Shown here: piece by piece, positions 22,052-32,952 of the stretch
How positions within the stretch are numbered: the first letter of the stretch is position 1
Layout of the letters: every line of letters starts with the position of its first letter
NCBI RefSeq assembly: GCF_002954325.1
Contig: NZ_MQVX01000001.1
Location: 687,546 to 751,545, forward strand
Direction: 5' to 3'
DNA length: 64,000 nucleotides
Origin: Aureicoccus marinus
GTDB taxonomy: Bacteria; Bacteroidota; Bacteroidia; Flavobacteriales; Flavobacteriaceae
The notes under the pieces: model-generated
Told to the model about the DNA's origin: nothing
Databases searched by the model: none
Seen by the model: only the letters and a program-made list of their open reading frames with translations
Made by a program: the position numbers and the translations under genes

Positions 22052-23299
22052 ATGAAATCAGCTTCACAAATTCTCTCAGCGCTTTCGAGCGTTTCTTTCT
22101 TGATCATCTTGTTCCTTTTCAGCTCCTGCGAGGAAGAAAATAAGAGCCCGGAACCGGGGCAGTGGACCGGATATCTGGAGGTTCAAGAAGGAAAGAAACT
22201 CCCTGTTCGATTTGCGGTTGTGGAGGAAGGAGAAAGCTGGAAAATGACCTTCTATAACGCAGAGGAAACATTGGACTCCTACGTAGCGAAATTGGCTGAA
22301 GAAAAGGCCAAGGTTGAATTTCCAGTATTTGAAACTCATTTTGACCTGAACTATTCGAAGGATTCGCTCTGGGGAAAGTACCTACTACCCAATTTGGGAA
22401 GAGAGTTGAATTTTAGTGCCCGCCCTGGAAAAATGAAAGGAGCAGACCTTGAGCCGTCCGATGCTAATTTTGAGGGTTCCTGGCAAGCGGTCTTCGAAAC
22501 GGAGACGCCTACACCTTATCCGGCTCTAGCTGAATTTAAGCAAGAGGGTACGCGGCTGACTGGTACCATCAGAACCACGACAGGAGATTACCGCTACCTG
22601 GAGGGAGAGGTGAAAAAAGACTCTTTGTGGTTAAGTACCTTCGATGGGGCCCATCAGTTTCTTTTTTTAGCAGGAATGGAAAGCGATAGCCTCAAGGGAA
22701 AATTTTACTCAGGGAACCACTACCTCAGCGAGTTTACGGCTTGGAAGAATGCCGAATACGAATTGCCTTCTCCGGACAGCTTGACTTATTTGCTGCCGGG
22801 ATATGACCGTCTCGCTTTTTCATTCAAAGACACGGAAGGGCAATTGCGAAGCCTGGAAGACGAGGAGTTTAAAGGAAAACCCGTGGTCGTTCAGTTGATT
22901 GGTAGTTGGTGCCCGAACTGTTTGGAAGAGTCCAGGTTTGTCGCTCAGTACCGAAAAGCACACTCAGAAATTGAAGTGCCCTTTGTGGCCTTGGCCTTTG
23001 AATATGCTAAACCAGAAGAGAAAGCCTTGTCTCTGCTGAAAAGACATCAAGATCGACTGGAAATGGATTACCCTATTCTCCTGGCTCAATACGGGGGAGT
23101 AGATAAACAAGACGCACAACAGAAATTACCCATGTTGAGCTCCGTCTGGTCGTATCCGACTATCCTATTCTTGGATAAAAACCACAAACCCATTCGAATC
23201 CATGCCGGATTCAATGGCAAGGCCACCGGAGAGGTGTATCAAAAATTCACGGAAGAATTCCACGAAACCCTCGTAGAACTTCAGGGACAGCTTAAATAA
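22052..23299 (+). CDS. TlpA-like thioredoxin-fold lipoprotein with CxxC
   Basis: Predicted periplasm-facing lipoprotein of 415 aa with signal sequence VSFLIILFLFSSC (lipobox Cys26). Residues about 35-235 carry two beta-rich, lipocalin-like sections. Residues about 240-410 form a thioredoxin/AhpC-TSA fold with the redox motif GSWCPNC (Cys287, Cys290). Such proteins reduce or isomerise disulfides in exported proteins or help cytochrome maturation. It is convergent with leuB, overlapping by 8 bases. It differs from the frameshifted protein at 14845-16253 by having intact redox cysteines. Confidence 0.85.
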   Translation: MKSASQILSALSSVSFLIILFLFSSCEEENKSPEPGQWTGYLEVQEGKKLPVRFAVVEEGESWKMTFYNAEETLDSYVAKLAEEKAKVEFPVFETHFDLNYSKDSLWGKYLLPNLGRELNFSARPGKMKGADLEPSDANFEGSWQAVFETETPTPYPALAEFKQEGTRLTGTIRTTTGDYRYLEGEVKKDSLWLSTFDGAHQFLFLAGMESDSLKGKFYSGNHYLSEFTAWKNAEYELPSPDSLTYLLPGYDRLAFSFKDTEGQLRSLEDEEFKGKPVVVQLIGSWCPNCLEESRFVAQYRKAHSEIEVPFVALAFEYAKPEEKALSLLKRHQDRLEMDYPILLAQYGGVDKQDAQQKLPMLSSVWSYPTILFLDKNHKPIRIHAGFNGKATGEVYQKFTEEFHETLVELQGQLK

Positions 23300-24410
23300 T
23301 AGTAGACTTCCCCAGGCCGATATTTTCGTCATTGAGCTTATCGGAGGCCGAATCGTCACCCGCAAAATCAGCGATAAAATCACCCACTTCGGAGGTGCCA
23401 AAAGGGCTTCCGCTTTTGAGGTCACTGGTGACCACCCCTTGTTTTAGGGATTGAGAGACCGCCTGTCGTAGCACCAGGGCTTCTTCGGTCATATTGAAAT
23501 GATCCAAGAGCATGGCCGCCGATAGGATGGAGGCGACTGGGTTGGCAATGTTCAGCCCCTTGGCCTGTGGAAAGGAACCGTGAATCGGTTCAAACAAGGC
23601 CGTGCTGTCTCCGACGGAAGCCGAAGCTAAGAGTCCGATGGACCCGGCAATAACACTTCCTTCATCCGATAATATATCACCAAACATATTTTCGGTCAGC
23701 ACCACATCAAATTGGCTTGGGTTCAAAACAATTTGCATGGCCGCATTATCGACAAACAGAAAGTCCAGTTGAACATCTGGATACGCTTTGCCCAATTCGG
23801 TGATGGTTCTTCTCCATAAACGGGAGCTTTCCAACACGTTGGCCTTATCGACCAGGGTTAATTTCTTTCTTCTTTTTTCGGCTGCCTGAAAAGCCAAGTG
23901 CCCAATTCTTCTGATTTCATCTGCCGTGTACAGGCAGAGGTCTGAGGCCGATTCCTGGTCCTCAGAAAGCCATTTTTCTCCGAAGTAAATCCCACCGGTC
24001 AATTCCCGGTAAATCACGAAATCTGTTCCGGCAATGCGGTCGTTTTTCAAAGGAGACTGATCGATCAATTCCGGGTAAGCCTCTACAGGGCGAATGTTGG
24101 TGTAGAGTTGCATTTCTTTCCTTAATCGGAGCAGACCTTGTTCCGGACGAACTTTCGCCGTGGGGTCATCATCGTATTTGGGATCGCCAATGGATCCAAA
24201 AAGAATAGCGTCTGCTTCGCGACAAACCTCCAATGTCGACTCTGGCAGAGGATTTCCTGTCTGGTCTATAGCAATGGCACCAACAGGAGCTTCGATATAC
24301 TCAAAGTCGTGACCGAATCGGCTGGCGATGGCGTCCAAACATTTAACGGCTTCATTGACCACTTCGGGGCCAATCCCATCTCCGGGTAAAAGGGCAATCT
24401 TTTTTTTCAT
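23292..24410 (-). CDS. leuB: 3-isopropylmalate dehydrogenase
   Basis: NAD-dependent oxidative decarboxylase in leucine biosynthesis, last enzyme of the leuACDB operon. The N terminus IALLPGDGIGPEV, the substrate Arg-rich stretch GLLRLRKEMQLYTNIRPV, DKANVLESSRLWR and the metal/NAD region ENMFGDILSDEGSVIAGSIG together with EPIHGSFPQ identify LeuB. Length 372 aa is slightly longer than the common 355-360, because of a polar C-terminal tail (SDKLNDENIGLGKSTII) that reaches into the convergent neighbour. It starts 3 bases after leuD. Confidence 0.96.
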   Translation of the reverse strand: MKKKIALLPGDGIGPEVVNEAVKCLDAIASRFGHDFEYIEAPVGAIAIDQTGNPLPESTLEVCREADAILFGSIGDPKYDDDPTAKVRPEQGLLRLRKEMQLYTNIRPVEAYPELIDQSPLKNDRIAGTDFVIYRELTGGIYFGEKWLSEDQESASDLCLYTADEIRRIGHLAFQAAEKRRKKLTLVDKANVLESSRLWRRTITELGKAYPDVQLDFLFVDNAAMQIVLNPSQFDVVLTENMFGDILSDEGSVIAGSIGLLASASVGDSTALFEPIHGSFPQAKGLNIANPVASILSAAMLLDHFNMTEEALVLRQAVSQSLKQGVVTSDLKSGSPFGTSEVGDFIADFAGDDSASDKLNDENIGLGKSTII

Positions 24411-24413
24411 GAA

Positions 24414-25004
24414 TCAGTGGCTTCGGCTTTTTTCGAAAGCCTGAATTTCGTCTTTTTTACTCAATAAGAAGTCAATATCGTCGTACCCGTTCAGCAGGCA
24501 CATCTTTTTGTAGTCATCGATGGCGAAATCGACTTTGATTCCCAGTTCCGGTGCTTCCAACACTTGTTCTTCTAAATTAACCCTAAAGCTGGTTTGCGGA
24601 TTATTTGAAGTTGCGGCGAGCAGCTTTTGCAGGATCTCTTCCTCTACCTGAATAGGGAGGATACCGTTGTTCAAGGCATTGCCTCTAAAAATATCGGCGA
24701 AATAACTCGAAACAATAACGCGGAAGCCATAATCAGCCAGGGCCCAAGCAGCGTGCTCTCTACTGGAACCACAACCGAAATTCGTTCCGGCCAGCAAAAT
24801 CTCACCACTGTAGGTTTCTTGGTTTAAAACAAAATCAGGTAAGGGCGTGCCGTCGGCTTTGAACCTCCAGTCTCTAAAAAGATTTTCACCAAATCCTTCG
24901 CGGTCTGTGGCTTTTAAAAAACGAGCCGGAATAATTTGATCTGTATCGACGTTTTCAATCGGTAAAGGAACCGCTGAAGACTCTATTTTATTCAATTTTT
25001 TCAT
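24414..25004 (-). CDS. leuD: 3-isopropylmalate dehydratase small subunit
   Basis: Small, swivel-domain subunit of isopropylmalate isomerase, 196 aa. Markers are [13 protein letters not shown] near the N terminus and the substrate-binding block [17 protein letters not shown], followed by the swivel part [19 protein letters not shown]. It overlaps leuC by 4 bases (ATGA), so translation is coupled and the two chains are made in equal amounts. Confidence 0.96.
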   Translation of the reverse strand: MKKLNKIESSAVPLPIENVDTDQIIPARFLKATDREGFGENLFRDWRFKADGTPLPDFVLNQETYSGEILLAGTNFGCGSSREHAAWALADYGFRVIVSSYFADIFRGNALNNGILPIQVEEEILQKLLAATSNNPQTSFRVNLEEQVLEAPELGIKVDFAIDDYKKMCLLNGYDDIDFLLSKKDEIQAFEKSRSH

Positions 25005-26389
25005 AGTGCCGGTTCGAGGGAATTGATTACTGTGAGTTTACCTTCAATCGCGGTTTGGGCGGCGAGTAGAGGAGAAGCCAGCAAAGTACGAGCCCCTTGA
25101 CCCTGGCGACCTTCAAAGTTTCGGTTCGAGGTCGAAACACAGTAGGCACCGGAAGGAATTTTGTCTTCATTCATTCCTAAACAAGCCGAGCAGCCCGACT
25201 GGCGAATGGCAAAACCTGCCGCTTCAAAAATATCTTGCAGGCCCTCTTCTTTGATCTGCTTGGCTACTTGCTGTGATCCTGGTACAATCCAGGCGGTGAT
25301 CGCAGGAGATTTCTGCCGTCCTTTTACAACCGCTGCCGCTTGTCGAAAGTCTTCGATGCGTGAATTGGTGCAGCTTCCGATAAATACATAATCGATCGGG
25401 TGATCCACCAGACTTTGCCCAGGGTTAAAGCCCATGTAGTTGAGGGCTTTTTCGAAATTCTGATCGCCACTATCTGGAATAGTACCCGATAGAGGGATTC
25501 CCATTCCCGGATTGGTCCCATAGGTAATCATGGGCTCAATGTCTGCGGCGTCAAAGCTGTATTCTTGATCGAATTCAGCGCCTTCTTCCGTTGGGAGACT
25601 TTTCCAATAGGCCAGTTTCTTTTCCCACTCCTCTCCTTTAGGGGCAAATTCACGACCCTGCACATAGTCAAAAGTGGTTTGATCGGGGGCAATCATCCCT
25701 CCGCGAGCTCCCATTTCAATGCTCATATTACAGACCGTCATGCGGCCTTCCATACTCATTTGCTCAAAAACGCTGCCGGCATACTCGACAAAATAGCCAG
25801 TCCCGGAATTGGTGCCTAGTTGAGCAATAATGTACAAGATCACATCCTTGGGTGTTACGCCTTGGTTTAAGTCACCGTCCACCTTTATACGCATCTTTTT
25901 GGGCTTGTTGAGCAGCAAGCATTGGCTGGCAAACACCATAGCCACTTGCGAGGTTCCGATTCCAAAGGCAATAGAACCAAAAGCCCCATGAGTGGAGGTG
26001 TGACTGTCACCACAAACCATGGTCATCCCGGGTTGAGTGATCCCTAATTCAGGGGCCATGACATGCACGATTCCTTGGTAAGGGTGTCCCAATCCGTAAA
26101 GGGTGACCCCGTGGTTTTCGCAATTTTTACTCAAAAGATCAACCTGCTTTCGCGAAAGGGCGTCTTTAATGGGTAAGTGCTGGTTGAGGGTCGGTACATT
26201 GTGGTCCGCGGTAGCGACCACCTGCTGAGGCCTGTACAGCGGTATTCCGCGTTGTTCAAGCTCGGCAAAGGCCTGTGGGCTGGTGACCTCGTGAATGAGG
26301 TGCTTGTCGATATACAAGATCTGAGGGCCATTGGGTACGCTGTCGACCACGTGGGCATCCCAAACCTTGTCGAATAAGGTTTTACTCAT
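25001..26389 (-). CDS. leuC: 3-isopropylmalate dehydratase large subunit
   Basis: Aconitase-family large subunit, 462 aa, which carries the [4Fe-4S] cluster and converts 2- to 3-isopropylmalate. It shows [30 protein letters not shown], the cluster ligand in [16 protein letters not shown] and a second ligand region [12 protein letters not shown]. Its start overlaps the leuA stop (TAATG) and its end overlaps leuD. Length is normal for bacterial LeuC. Confidence 0.97.
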   Translation of the reverse strand: MSKTLFDKVWDAHVVDSVPNGPQILYIDKHLIHEVTSPQAFAELEQRGIPLYRPQQVVATADHNVPTLNQHLPIKDALSRKQVDLLSKNCENHGVTLYGLGHPYQGIVHVMAPELGITQPGMTMVCGDSHTSTHGAFGSIAFGIGTSQVAMVFASQCLLLNKPKKMRIKVDGDLNQGVTPKDVILYIIAQLGTNSGTGYFVEYAGSVFEQMSMEGRMTVCNMSIEMGARGGMIAPDQTTFDYVQGREFAPKGEEWEKKLAYWKSLPTEEGAEFDQEYSFDAADIEPMITYGTNPGMGIPLSGTIPDSGDQNFEKALNYMGFNPGQSLVDHPIDYVFIGSCTNSRIEDFRQAAAVVKGRQKSPAITAWIVPGSQQVAKQIKEEGLQDIFEAAGFAIRQSGCSACLGMNEDKIPSGAYCVSTSNRNFEGRQGQGARTLLASPLLAAQTAIEGKLTVINSLEPAL

Positions 26390-27561
26390 TAGGCTACACG
26401 TTCTACATCCACTGCAGATTGCTCTACAATTTCGTGGATGTCTTCGTCATTAATTTCTTTTTTGCGGTCTGCAAATTCCAAAAATTTCTGGTAAACTTCG
26501 TCCAATTGAAGTTTAGTGAGTTCGTATCCTACATTTTTGGCGCGGTAGGCAAGAGCGGCACGACCGCTTCGGGCCGTCAGGACAATACTCGATTGATTGA
26601 CCCCAACATCTTCTGGATCAATAATTTCGTAAGTCTCTCTGTTTTTGATTACCCCGTCCTGGTGAATACCACTACTGTGCGCAAAAGCGTTGGATCCGAC
26701 GATGGCTTTATTGGGCTGTACAGGCATACCCATTTTCTGCGAAACCATTTGACTGGTGCTGTAAAGCAACTTGCTGTCAATATTGGTATCGAGATTCAAA
26801 TTAGGGTGTTGGCGCAAAATCATAACCACTTCTTCCAAAGAGGTATTTCCGGCGCGTTCACCAATGCCGTTGATTGTACACTCAATCTGGCGGGCTCCGT
26901 TAATCACCCCAGCAATAGAATTGGCCGTGGCCAAACCTAAATCGTTGTGGCAGTGACAGGAAAGGATGGCCTTGTCAATGCCTGTTACATTTTCTTTGAG
27001 GTACTTCATTTTGGCACCATACTCTTCTGGCAGGCAATAGCCGGTGGTATCCGGAATATTCAAAACGGTTGCGCCTGCTTTGATCACGGCCTCACAAACC
27101 CGAGCCAGGTACTCGTTATCTGTGCGTCCGGCATCTTCCGCGTAGAATTCAACATCTTCTACGTACTTCTTGGCCAACTTGACCGCGTTTACGGCGCGCT
27201 CCAAAATCTTGTCCTGAGTGGAGTTGAATTTAAATTTGATGTGGGATTCAGAAGTACCGATACCGGTATGGATCCGAGGTCTTTTGGCGTGTTTGATAGC
27301 TTCAGCGGCCACCTCGATGTCCTTCTGGACCGATCGGGTCAAGCCACAAACGGTGGCGTTGCGCACGAGTTTAGCAATCTCACTTACACTGCGAAAATCT
27401 CCTGGACTGGATATAGGGAATCCCGCTTCGATCACATCGACGCCCAGGTGATCCAGTCGTTCGGCGATGATTAGTTTTTGAGTGGTATCCAGTTTGCAAC
27501 CTGGAACTTGTTCCCCATCACGCAGGGTGGTGTCAAAGATTTGTACCTTATCTTTACTCAT
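26389..27561 (-). CDS. leuA: 2-isopropylmalate synthase
   Basis: First committed enzyme of leucine synthesis, condensing acetyl-CoA and 2-ketoisovalerate. The TIM barrel is complete: [29 protein letters not shown] (metal His pair), [17 protein letters not shown]. At 390 aa it is shorter than the ~510-residue leucine-inhibited form and seems to lack the C-terminal allosteric LeuA domain; the tail only has the small helical part ([17 protein letters not shown] to the end). So feedback by leucine may not act on this protein directly. This short form is common in Flavobacteriia. It leads the leuACDB operon and is preceded by a possible RNA hairpin at 27603-27655. Confidence 0.95.
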   Translation of the reverse strand: MSKDKVQIFDTTLRDGEQVPGCKLDTTQKLIIAERLDHLGVDVIEAGFPISSPGDFRSVSEIAKLVRNATVCGLTRSVQKDIEVAAEAIKHAKRPRIHTGIGTSESHIKFKFNSTQDKILERAVNAVKLAKKYVEDVEFYAEDAGRTDNEYLARVCEAVIKAGATVLNIPDTTGYCLPEEYGAKMKYLKENVTGIDKAILSCHCHNDLGLATANSIAGVINGARQIECTINGIGERAGNTSLEEVVMILRQHPNLNLDTNIDSKLLYSTSQMVSQKMGMPVQPNKAIVGSNAFAHSSGIHQDGVIKNRETYEIIDPEDVGVNQSSIVLTARSGRAALAYRAKNVGYELTKLQLDEVYQKFLEFADRKKEINDEDIHEIVEQSAVDVERVA

Positions 27562-27602
27562 TTGTCGACATTTTAACAGGCAATTTCAAATGTAAAGCAG
27601 TC

Positions 27603-27655
27603 AATAGGGAGCCCGTTGAGGACTTCTTTGGCATTACGAGGCTAAAGCTCCTATT
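27603..27655 (-). promoter_or_regulatory. Hairpin in the leuA 5' region
   Basis: AATAGGGAGC (27603-27612) pairs with GCTCCTATT (27647-27655), leaving one bulged base, and a smaller inner helix can form in the loop. It lies 42-94 bases upstream of leuA, within the probable untranslated leader, and has no U-run to make it a plain terminator. A role in controlling the leu operon is only a guess. Confidence 0.25.
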
Positions 27656-27705
27656 TGATTATTTAAGGCACTGGTTTACAGTTTTTTATATAGATTTTCA
27701 TTACG

Positions 27706-29250
27706 ATGACAAACCCGCCAAAAGATCCCTTGTTTATTCTGGTTAAATCCCTCTCGAAGTCCGAGAAGCGCCAGTTCAAACTCTATGTTGGGCGCTTGGG
27801 GGTGAATGCCGATGCCAAATTCCTTGCCTTGTTCAACCTTTTGGACAAGATGAAAGTCTATAAAGAAAGGATGATTCTCGATCAGGGAATCGTTAAAAAA
27901 GCCCAGCTCTCCAACCTCAAAGCCCACCTCTACAAACAACTTTTGGTCAGCCTGCGATTGAATCCAGCACATCAAAATACGCGGGTTCAAATCAGAGAAC
28001 AGTTGGATTTTGCAACCATTCTTTACCAAAAGGGCCTGTATAAGCAAAGCCTTAAGTTGTTGGATAAGGCCAAAACCATGGCCCTGGACAATGAAGAAAA
28101 GACCATCGCCAGCGAAATTGTCGAACTCGAGAAGAGTATAGAAACCCAGTACATCACGCGGAGTATTCCGGACCGAGCAGAAGAGCTTACTGCCCAAGCC
28201 CAATGGCTTTCTCGTCAAAATGAACTCGCTAGCGCACTCTCCAACTTATCACTCGAACTATACGCGATGATGCTGAAGGTGGGGTATGTAAGGAACGATA
28301 CGGATCTGGAAAGGGTGGAGCGTTTTTTTGAAACGCATTTACCTGAATTTGAAATGACTGAACTCGGTTTTCGCGAGAAAATGTGGTTGTACAAGGCCCA
28401 CCTCTGGTATTCCTTTTTGACCCAGGATTTTTTAGGTTGTTACCGCTTTGCCAATAAGTGGGTAGACCTTTTTTACGAGCACCCGGAACAGATTTACCTG
28501 AATCCGGTTTTCTTCTTGAAGTCGAATCATTACTTACTGGAATCCCTCTTTTTTATCAAATACAGTTCGCAGTTTCGGGAAACCCTTGAAAAGTTGGAAG
28601 AGATTCTGACTTCCGACCGTTTTCCGAAAAATGAGAACATCGCTTCTCTGGCCTTCTTGTATTTGAATTCCAATAAACTCAATCTGCACTTTATGGAAGG
28701 TACTTTTGAGAAAGGCCTGCCCTTGGTTCAGATTGTTGAATACGGAATAGAAAAGCACCAAGACCGCATTGATCAGCACCATATCATGTTGCTCTATTAC
28801 AAACTAGCTTGTTTATACTTTGGGATAGGGGACCATAAAAATTGCATTCAGTACCTCAAGCGCATCATCGAGAATAAGCAGCTAAAAATGCGCGAAGACC
28901 TCATGTGTTTTGCTCGCGTTCTAAGCTTGGTGGCCCATTACGAAGCTGGGTTGGATTATCACCTGGAAGTTCAGCTCAAAAGTACTTTCAAGTTCCTGCT
29001 CAAGATGAATGACTTGCACGCCGTTCAAAAAGAAATGATCAAGTTCTTGCGCCGCCTTGGGGATATTTATCCGACCGAGCTGCGGGCTGAATTTGAGAAA
29101 CTCTACGTAGAACTAAAGAAGTTTGAGAACCATCCTTACGAGAAGCGAGCCTTCCTTTACCTCGATATACTCTCCTGGCTGGAGAGTCATTTACAGAACC
29201 GACCCGTTGCGGAGATTATCCGTGAAAAAGCCTTGAATACGGTCCGCTAA
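27706..29250 (+). CDS. Conserved flavobacterial helical-repeat protein
   Basis: A 514-residue soluble protein without signal peptide. Nearly the whole length is predicted alpha-helical, with TPR-like pairs (QKGLYKQSLKLLDKAKTMAL, YFGIGDHKNCIQYLKRII). The N terminus PLFILVKSLSKSEKRQFKLY is characteristic of a family found throughout Flavobacteriia whose members are annotated only as hypothetical. Probably a protein-interaction scaffold. It is divergent from leuA (144 bases between the starts) and overlaps the convergent pseudouridine synthase by 4 bases. Confidence 0.75.
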   Translation: MTNPPKDPLFILVKSLSKSEKRQFKLYVGRLGVNADAKFLALFNLLDKMKVYKERMILDQGIVKKAQLSNLKAHLYKQLLVSLRLNPAHQNTRVQIREQLDFATILYQKGLYKQSLKLLDKAKTMALDNEEKTIASEIVELEKSIETQYITRSIPDRAEELTAQAQWLSRQNELASALSNLSLELYAMMLKVGYVRNDTDLERVERFFETHLPEFEMTELGFREKMWLYKAHLWYSFLTQDFLGCYRFANKWVDLFYEHPEQIYLNPVFFLKSNHYLLESLFFIKYSSQFRETLEKLEEILTSDRFPKNENIASLAFLYLNSNKLNLHFMEGTFEKGLPLVQIVEYGIEKHQDRIDQHHIMLLYYKLACLYFGIGDHKNCIQYLKRIIENKQLKMREDLMCFARVLSLVAHYEAGLDYHLEVQLKSTFKFLLKMNDLHAVQKEMIKFLRRLGDIYPTELRAEFEKLYVELKKFENHPYEKRAFLYLDILSWLESHLQNRPVAEIIREKALNTVR

Positions 29251-29924
29251 TCCAGAGGCCAAACATCACCTCGGGGTGGGGGAGCAACAAAAGTCATTTG
29301 CTCTTTTTTTACCGGGTGTTCCAGTTGCAGCTTACGGGCGTGAAGACTGATCCCCGCATCGGGGTTTGATCTTTTGGCTCCATACTTTAAATCTCCTTTG
29401 ATCCAAGATCTGCAAGCTGCTAATTGAGCCCGTATCTGGTGGTGTCGCCCGGTAAGCAAATCAATTTCTAGACAAAAGTAGCGATCCAACTTTTTTAGGG
29501 TGCGGTAGCGCAAACGGGCTTCTTTGCTGTTCGATTTTTTATCGGGATGGGCGTAGGATTTATTCTGTTTGGGGTTGCGAATAAGCCAATGATGTAATTC
29601 TCCAGTTTCCTTTTTATCAGGCAATTGATTGACCAATGCCCAGTAGGTTTTCTGGGTCTGCCCTTGGGCAAATTGGGCGTTCAATCGACTTAAGGCTTTG
29701 GAGGTCTTGGCGAAGACTACAACCCCGGAGGTCGGTCGGTCCAGACGGTGTACCACTCCTAAGAAGGCTGCACCCGGCTTATTGTAGCGTTTAACCAGGT
29801 ACGCTTTAAGGCGCTCCACCAAGGGCTGGTCTCCGGTTTGGTCGCCCTGTACGAGTTCACCACACTTTTTATTAACCACCAAAAGGTGATTGTCTTCGAA
29901 GAGGATTTCTTCTAAAGGTCCCAT
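29247..29924 (-). CDS. RluA-family RNA pseudouridine synthase
   Basis: Isomerises uridine to pseudouridine in rRNA or tRNA. It is 225 aa and has the family signature VHRLDRPTSGVVVFAKTSKA, with the catalytic Asp in RLD, and the later conserved LLTGRHHQIRAQLA. No S4 domain is visible at the N terminus, so it is of the short type (RluA/TruC-like). Which uridine is modified cannot be told. It follows panB by 12 bases on the same strand, and the two probably share a transcript. Confidence 0.9.
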   Translation of the reverse strand: MGPLEEILFEDNHLLVVNKKCGELVQGDQTGDQPLVERLKAYLVKRYNKPGAAFLGVVHRLDRPTSGVVVFAKTSKALSRLNAQFAQGQTQKTYWALVNQLPDKKETGELHHWLIRNPKQNKSYAHPDKKSNSKEARLRYRTLKKLDRYFCLEIDLLTGRHHQIRAQLAACRSWIKGDLKYGAKRSNPDAGISLHARKLQLEHPVKKEQMTFVAPPPRGDVWPLD

Positions 29925-29936
29925 AGAAGGGGAGGT

Positions 29937-30755
29937 CTAGTATTGTTCGCTCTCGTTGGGAAAGTCGCGACTCTTCACATCATCCACGTACTGACCGATG
30001 GCCTTGCCCATCTCGTCGTAGAGGTTCATGTACCTTCTGAGGAAGCGCGGATTGAATTCATGCGTCATGCCCAATAAATCGTGGACAACAAGAACTTGCC
30101 CGTCCACTCCACCACCGGCTCCTATTCCGATGACAGGAATGGTGAGGCTGGCCGCGACTTCTTCCGCTAATTGGGCTGGGATTTTTTCCAGCACCAAAGC
30201 GAAGCATCCAATCTTTTCGAGCATTTTGGCGTCGCGCTTAAGCTTTTCTGCCTCGGCTTCTTCCTTGGCTCTAACGGTATAGGTTCCGAATTTATAAATG
30301 GACTGCGGTGTTAGTCCTAGGTGCCCCATAACGGGAATCCCCGCTTGGATAATACGTTTTACAGAGTCTTTGATTTCTTCGCCTCCTTCGACTTTTACCG
30401 CATGACCGCCGCTTTCTTTCATGATACGGATGGCTGAACGCAGCGCTTCTTTGGAGTCACTCTGATAACTACCAAAGGGGATGTCGACCACCACCAAAGC
30501 CCTTTTGGCTGCTCTAACCACGGAACTCGCATGATAGATCATCTGATCCAGGGTAATGGGTAGGGTGGTTTCGTGACCGGCGATCACATTACTGGCGGAG
30601 TCCCCCACAAGGATGACATCGACTTGTGCCGCATCGACAATTTTGGCCATTGAATAGTCATAGGCGGTAAGCATAGAGATTTTCTCTCCGGTTTGCTTCA
30701 TCTCGATGAGGGATTTTACCGTTACCCTCTTGTACTCTTTTTTAGCGGTAGACAT
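29937..30755 (-). CDS. panB: 3-methyl-2-oxobutanoate hydroxymethyltransferase
   Basis: First step of pantothenate (and so coenzyme A) synthesis: hydroxymethylation of 2-ketoisovalerate with methylene-tetrahydrofolate. At 272 aa it has the expected motifs: [33 protein letters not shown] (Mg-binding Asp), [24 protein letters not shown] and [17 protein letters not shown]. Its substrate is also the substrate of LeuA, encoded 2 kb away. The product family is unambiguous. Confidence 0.97.
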   Translation of the reverse strand: MSTAKKEYKRVTVKSLIEMKQTGEKISMLTAYDYSMAKIVDAAQVDVILVGDSASNVIAGHETTLPITLDQMIYHASSVVRAAKRALVVVDIPFGSYQSDSKEALRSAIRIMKESGGHAVKVEGGEEIKDSVKRIIQAGIPVMGHLGLTPQSIYKFGTYTVRAKEEAEAEKLKRDAKMLEKIGCFALVLEKIPAQLAEEVAASLTIPVIGIGAGGGVDGQVLVVHDLLGMTHEFNPRFLRRYMNLYDEMGKAIGQYVDDVKSRDFPNESEQY

Positions 30756-30860
30756 GTTCTAGCGTTAGATCCAGAGCAAATTACGTGGATTTTAACGAGA
30801 ATTACGGATTGATCTCGTAAGTCTTTCTGTACTTTTATCCGAACCGATTAGAACAAACTC

Positions 30861-31373
30861 ATGAAGAATTCTCCTTTATTTCCTGCGAAAAAGTCCCCAG
30901 TAAAGCTTGTATTTACTCTTCTTTTGGGGCTAGTCATGACCGGTAATACCTTGGCTCAAATGTCAGCTGAGGAAGCCGAAGTCAAGCAAGCGGTCGACGA
31001 CTTTTTCGCGGCTTTTCATGCTCAAGATTCGGTTGTGTTAAAGGAGGCCGCAGCACCAGGGGTGGTACTACAGTCCATCGGATTCAATAAGTCTGGTGAA
31101 GTCATCTGGCGCAAAGAGAAATTCGAAAAATTTATTCAATCCATCGCCAGCATTCCTGCTACAACCAAATTTGAAGAAAAACTCTTGTCCTACTCGGTCC
31201 AAGTCGACGGTCCAATGGCCAATGCCTGGACGGAATACGAGTTCTGGATCAATGGGGAGTTTAGTCATTGTGGGGTGAATAATTTTCATTTTGTCAAACT
31301 GGACGGAAAATGGAAAATCAGTTATCTGATCGATACCCGCAGACGCGCAGCATGCGATGCGATGAAAGAATAA
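30861..31373 (+). CDS. Secreted NTF2-like (SnoaL/DUF4440-type) protein
   Basis: A 170-residue exported protein. The N terminus (KLVFTLLLGLVMTGNTLAQ) is a signal peptide with a Sec-type cleavage site near residue 33. The mature part has the NTF2-like pattern: EVKQAVDDFFAAFHAQDS helix, a curved sheet (MANAWTEYEFWINGEFSHC) and the terminal strand HFVKLDGKWKISYLIDTRR. Members may bind small molecules or act as enzymes; nothing here decides which. A -7-like TACTTTTA lies about 25 bases upstream. It is convergent with sdaA. Confidence 0.8.
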   Translation: MKNSPLFPAKKSPVKLVFTLLLGLVMTGNTLAQMSAEEAEVKQAVDDFFAAFHAQDSVVLKEAAAPGVVLQSIGFNKSGEVIWRKEKFEKFIQSIASIPATTKFEEKLLSYSVQVDGPMANAWTEYEFWINGEFSHCGVNNFHFVKLDGKWKISYLIDTRRRAACDAMKE

Positions 31374-31376
31374 CAC

Positions 31377-32798
31377 TTAGCAATCGCTGAGGAATACCCC
31401 CACAGCCAGACCACCTTCGGAGGTTTCCTTGTATTTGGAATTCATGTCCTTGGCAGTTTCCCACATGGTATTGACGACTTTATCTAAGGGTACTTTGGTG
31501 GATGTTGGATCCGTTTCTAAGGCCAACTCTGCCGCATTGATCGCTTTGATCGCACCCATTGAATTTCTTTCTATACAGGGAATTTGAACGAGCCCGCCAA
31601 TGGGATCACAGGTAAGGCCCAAATGGTGTTCCATCGCAATTTCTGCGGCGACCATGACTTGTTCCGGTGTTCCTCCTAAAAGCTGAGTAAGGCCGGCTGC
31701 GGCCATGGCGGAACTAACGCCAATCTCTGCCTGGCATCCTCCCATCGCCGCAGAAATAGTCGCCCCTTTTTTAAAGATGCTTCCTATTTCGCCCGCGACG
31801 AGTAAGAAGGTTTTGATGTGTTCAAAATTGGCCTTGTGGTTTTCGATCACCAGGTAATACATTAAAACCGCCGGGATAACTCCTGCACTGCCGTTGGTTG
31901 GTGCTGTTACGACGCGTCCCAAGGAGGCATTGACCTCGTTTACACTAAGAGCGAAACAACTGACCCACTTTAAGATTTGTCTGAAACGAACCCGTGTTTT
32001 GCGAATGGCCGCAATCCAGCTTTCCGGATCTTGATAGGGTTCCTCTTCCATCAGATTGCGGTGCATATCAAAAGCACGTCTTTTTACAAACAGTCCGCCG
32101 GGTAGAGTGCCTTTTGTATGACAGCCTTCATAAACACAAGCCAACATGCAATCCCAGATCCGTTGAAGTCCTGCATCAATTTCTTCCGCCGAACGAAGGG
32201 TTAATTCGTTTTCCCAGACCAATTCAGCCAGGCTCTTCTTTTCTCGTTCGCAATAAGCGAGGGCTTCGTCTGCTTTGAGAATAGGGAAGGGGAAGGTATT
32301 CTTAAGCTCCTCATTTTCGGTCGATTTGTTTTCTTCTTGCACTACAAAGCCACCACCGATAGAGTAATAGGTTTCTGCGATCTCCTCGCCTGATTGAAGT
32401 CGGGCTCGAAAACGCAAGCCGTTCGCGTGGTAAGGAAGAAAGTCACGAATAAACAAGATGTCATCATCCCACGAAAAAGGGAGTTCCGTTTGCCCTCCAA
32501 GAGAGAGCACTTTTTCCCTTTTGACCCGATCAATCCGTTGGTGTATGGCTTGGGTCTGACACTGTTCCGGATCTTCTCCGGCGAGCCCCATGACCACGGC
32601 GATATCTGTGGCATGTCCTTTGCCCGTAAGGCAGAGAGAACCGTAGAGATCAATCTGAATCGATTGCAATGAGGAAATGGCCTGCTTGGAGCGCAGTTCA
32701 TTTAAAAATGATTCTGCCGCACGCCAAGGTCCTAAGGTGTGGGAACTGGAAGGGCCAACTCCGATTTTGAGCATGTCGAAAACACTGATACACTCCAT
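31377..32798 (-). CDS. sdaA: L-serine ammonia-lyase, iron-sulfur dependent, single chain
   Basis: Deaminates serine to pyruvate. The 473-aa chain joins the beta domain ([25 protein letters not shown]) and the alpha domain ([52 protein letters not shown]) as in E. coli SdaA. Conserved cysteines for the [4Fe-4S] cluster are present in CQAE, CDP and CIER. It is an isolated gene, divergent from dnaK. With glyA it can draw glycine/serine into pyruvate. Confidence 0.95.
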   Translation of the reverse strand: MECISVFDMLKIGVGPSSSHTLGPWRAAESFLNELRSKQAISSLQSIQIDLYGSLCLTGKGHATDIAVVMGLAGEDPEQCQTQAIHQRIDRVKREKVLSLGGQTELPFSWDDDILFIRDFLPYHANGLRFRARLQSGEEIAETYYSIGGGFVVQEENKSTENEELKNTFPFPILKADEALAYCEREKKSLAELVWENELTLRSAEEIDAGLQRIWDCMLACVYEGCHTKGTLPGGLFVKRRAFDMHRNLMEEEPYQDPESWIAAIRKTRVRFRQILKWVSCFALSVNEVNASLGRVVTAPTNGSAGVIPAVLMYYLVIENHKANFEHIKTFLLVAGEIGSIFKKGATISAAMGGCQAEIGVSSAMAAAGLTQLLGGTPEQVMVAAEIAMEHHLGLTCDPIGGLVQIPCIERNSMGAIKAINAAELALETDPTSTKVPLDKVVNTMWETAKDMNSKYKETSEGGLAVGVFLSDC

Positions 32799-32952
32799 GT
32801 TTCCTGCCTTTACTGATTAGTCCTCAAATATACTACGGCCTATTTCATAAATCGCCATTTTTTTGCCGTTTTACCGCTTGTTTATTGCGGATATTTAAAA
32901 TAGCGAGACCTGCTTCCAGAAGGTGACAGGAGAAATGCCAAAAACAAGTAGC

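Noticed and set aside
27676-28218. A 180-residue minus-strand frame opposite the helical-repeat gene
   Set aside because: It lies wholly opposite a 514-codon gene with a normal start and has no recognisable motif.
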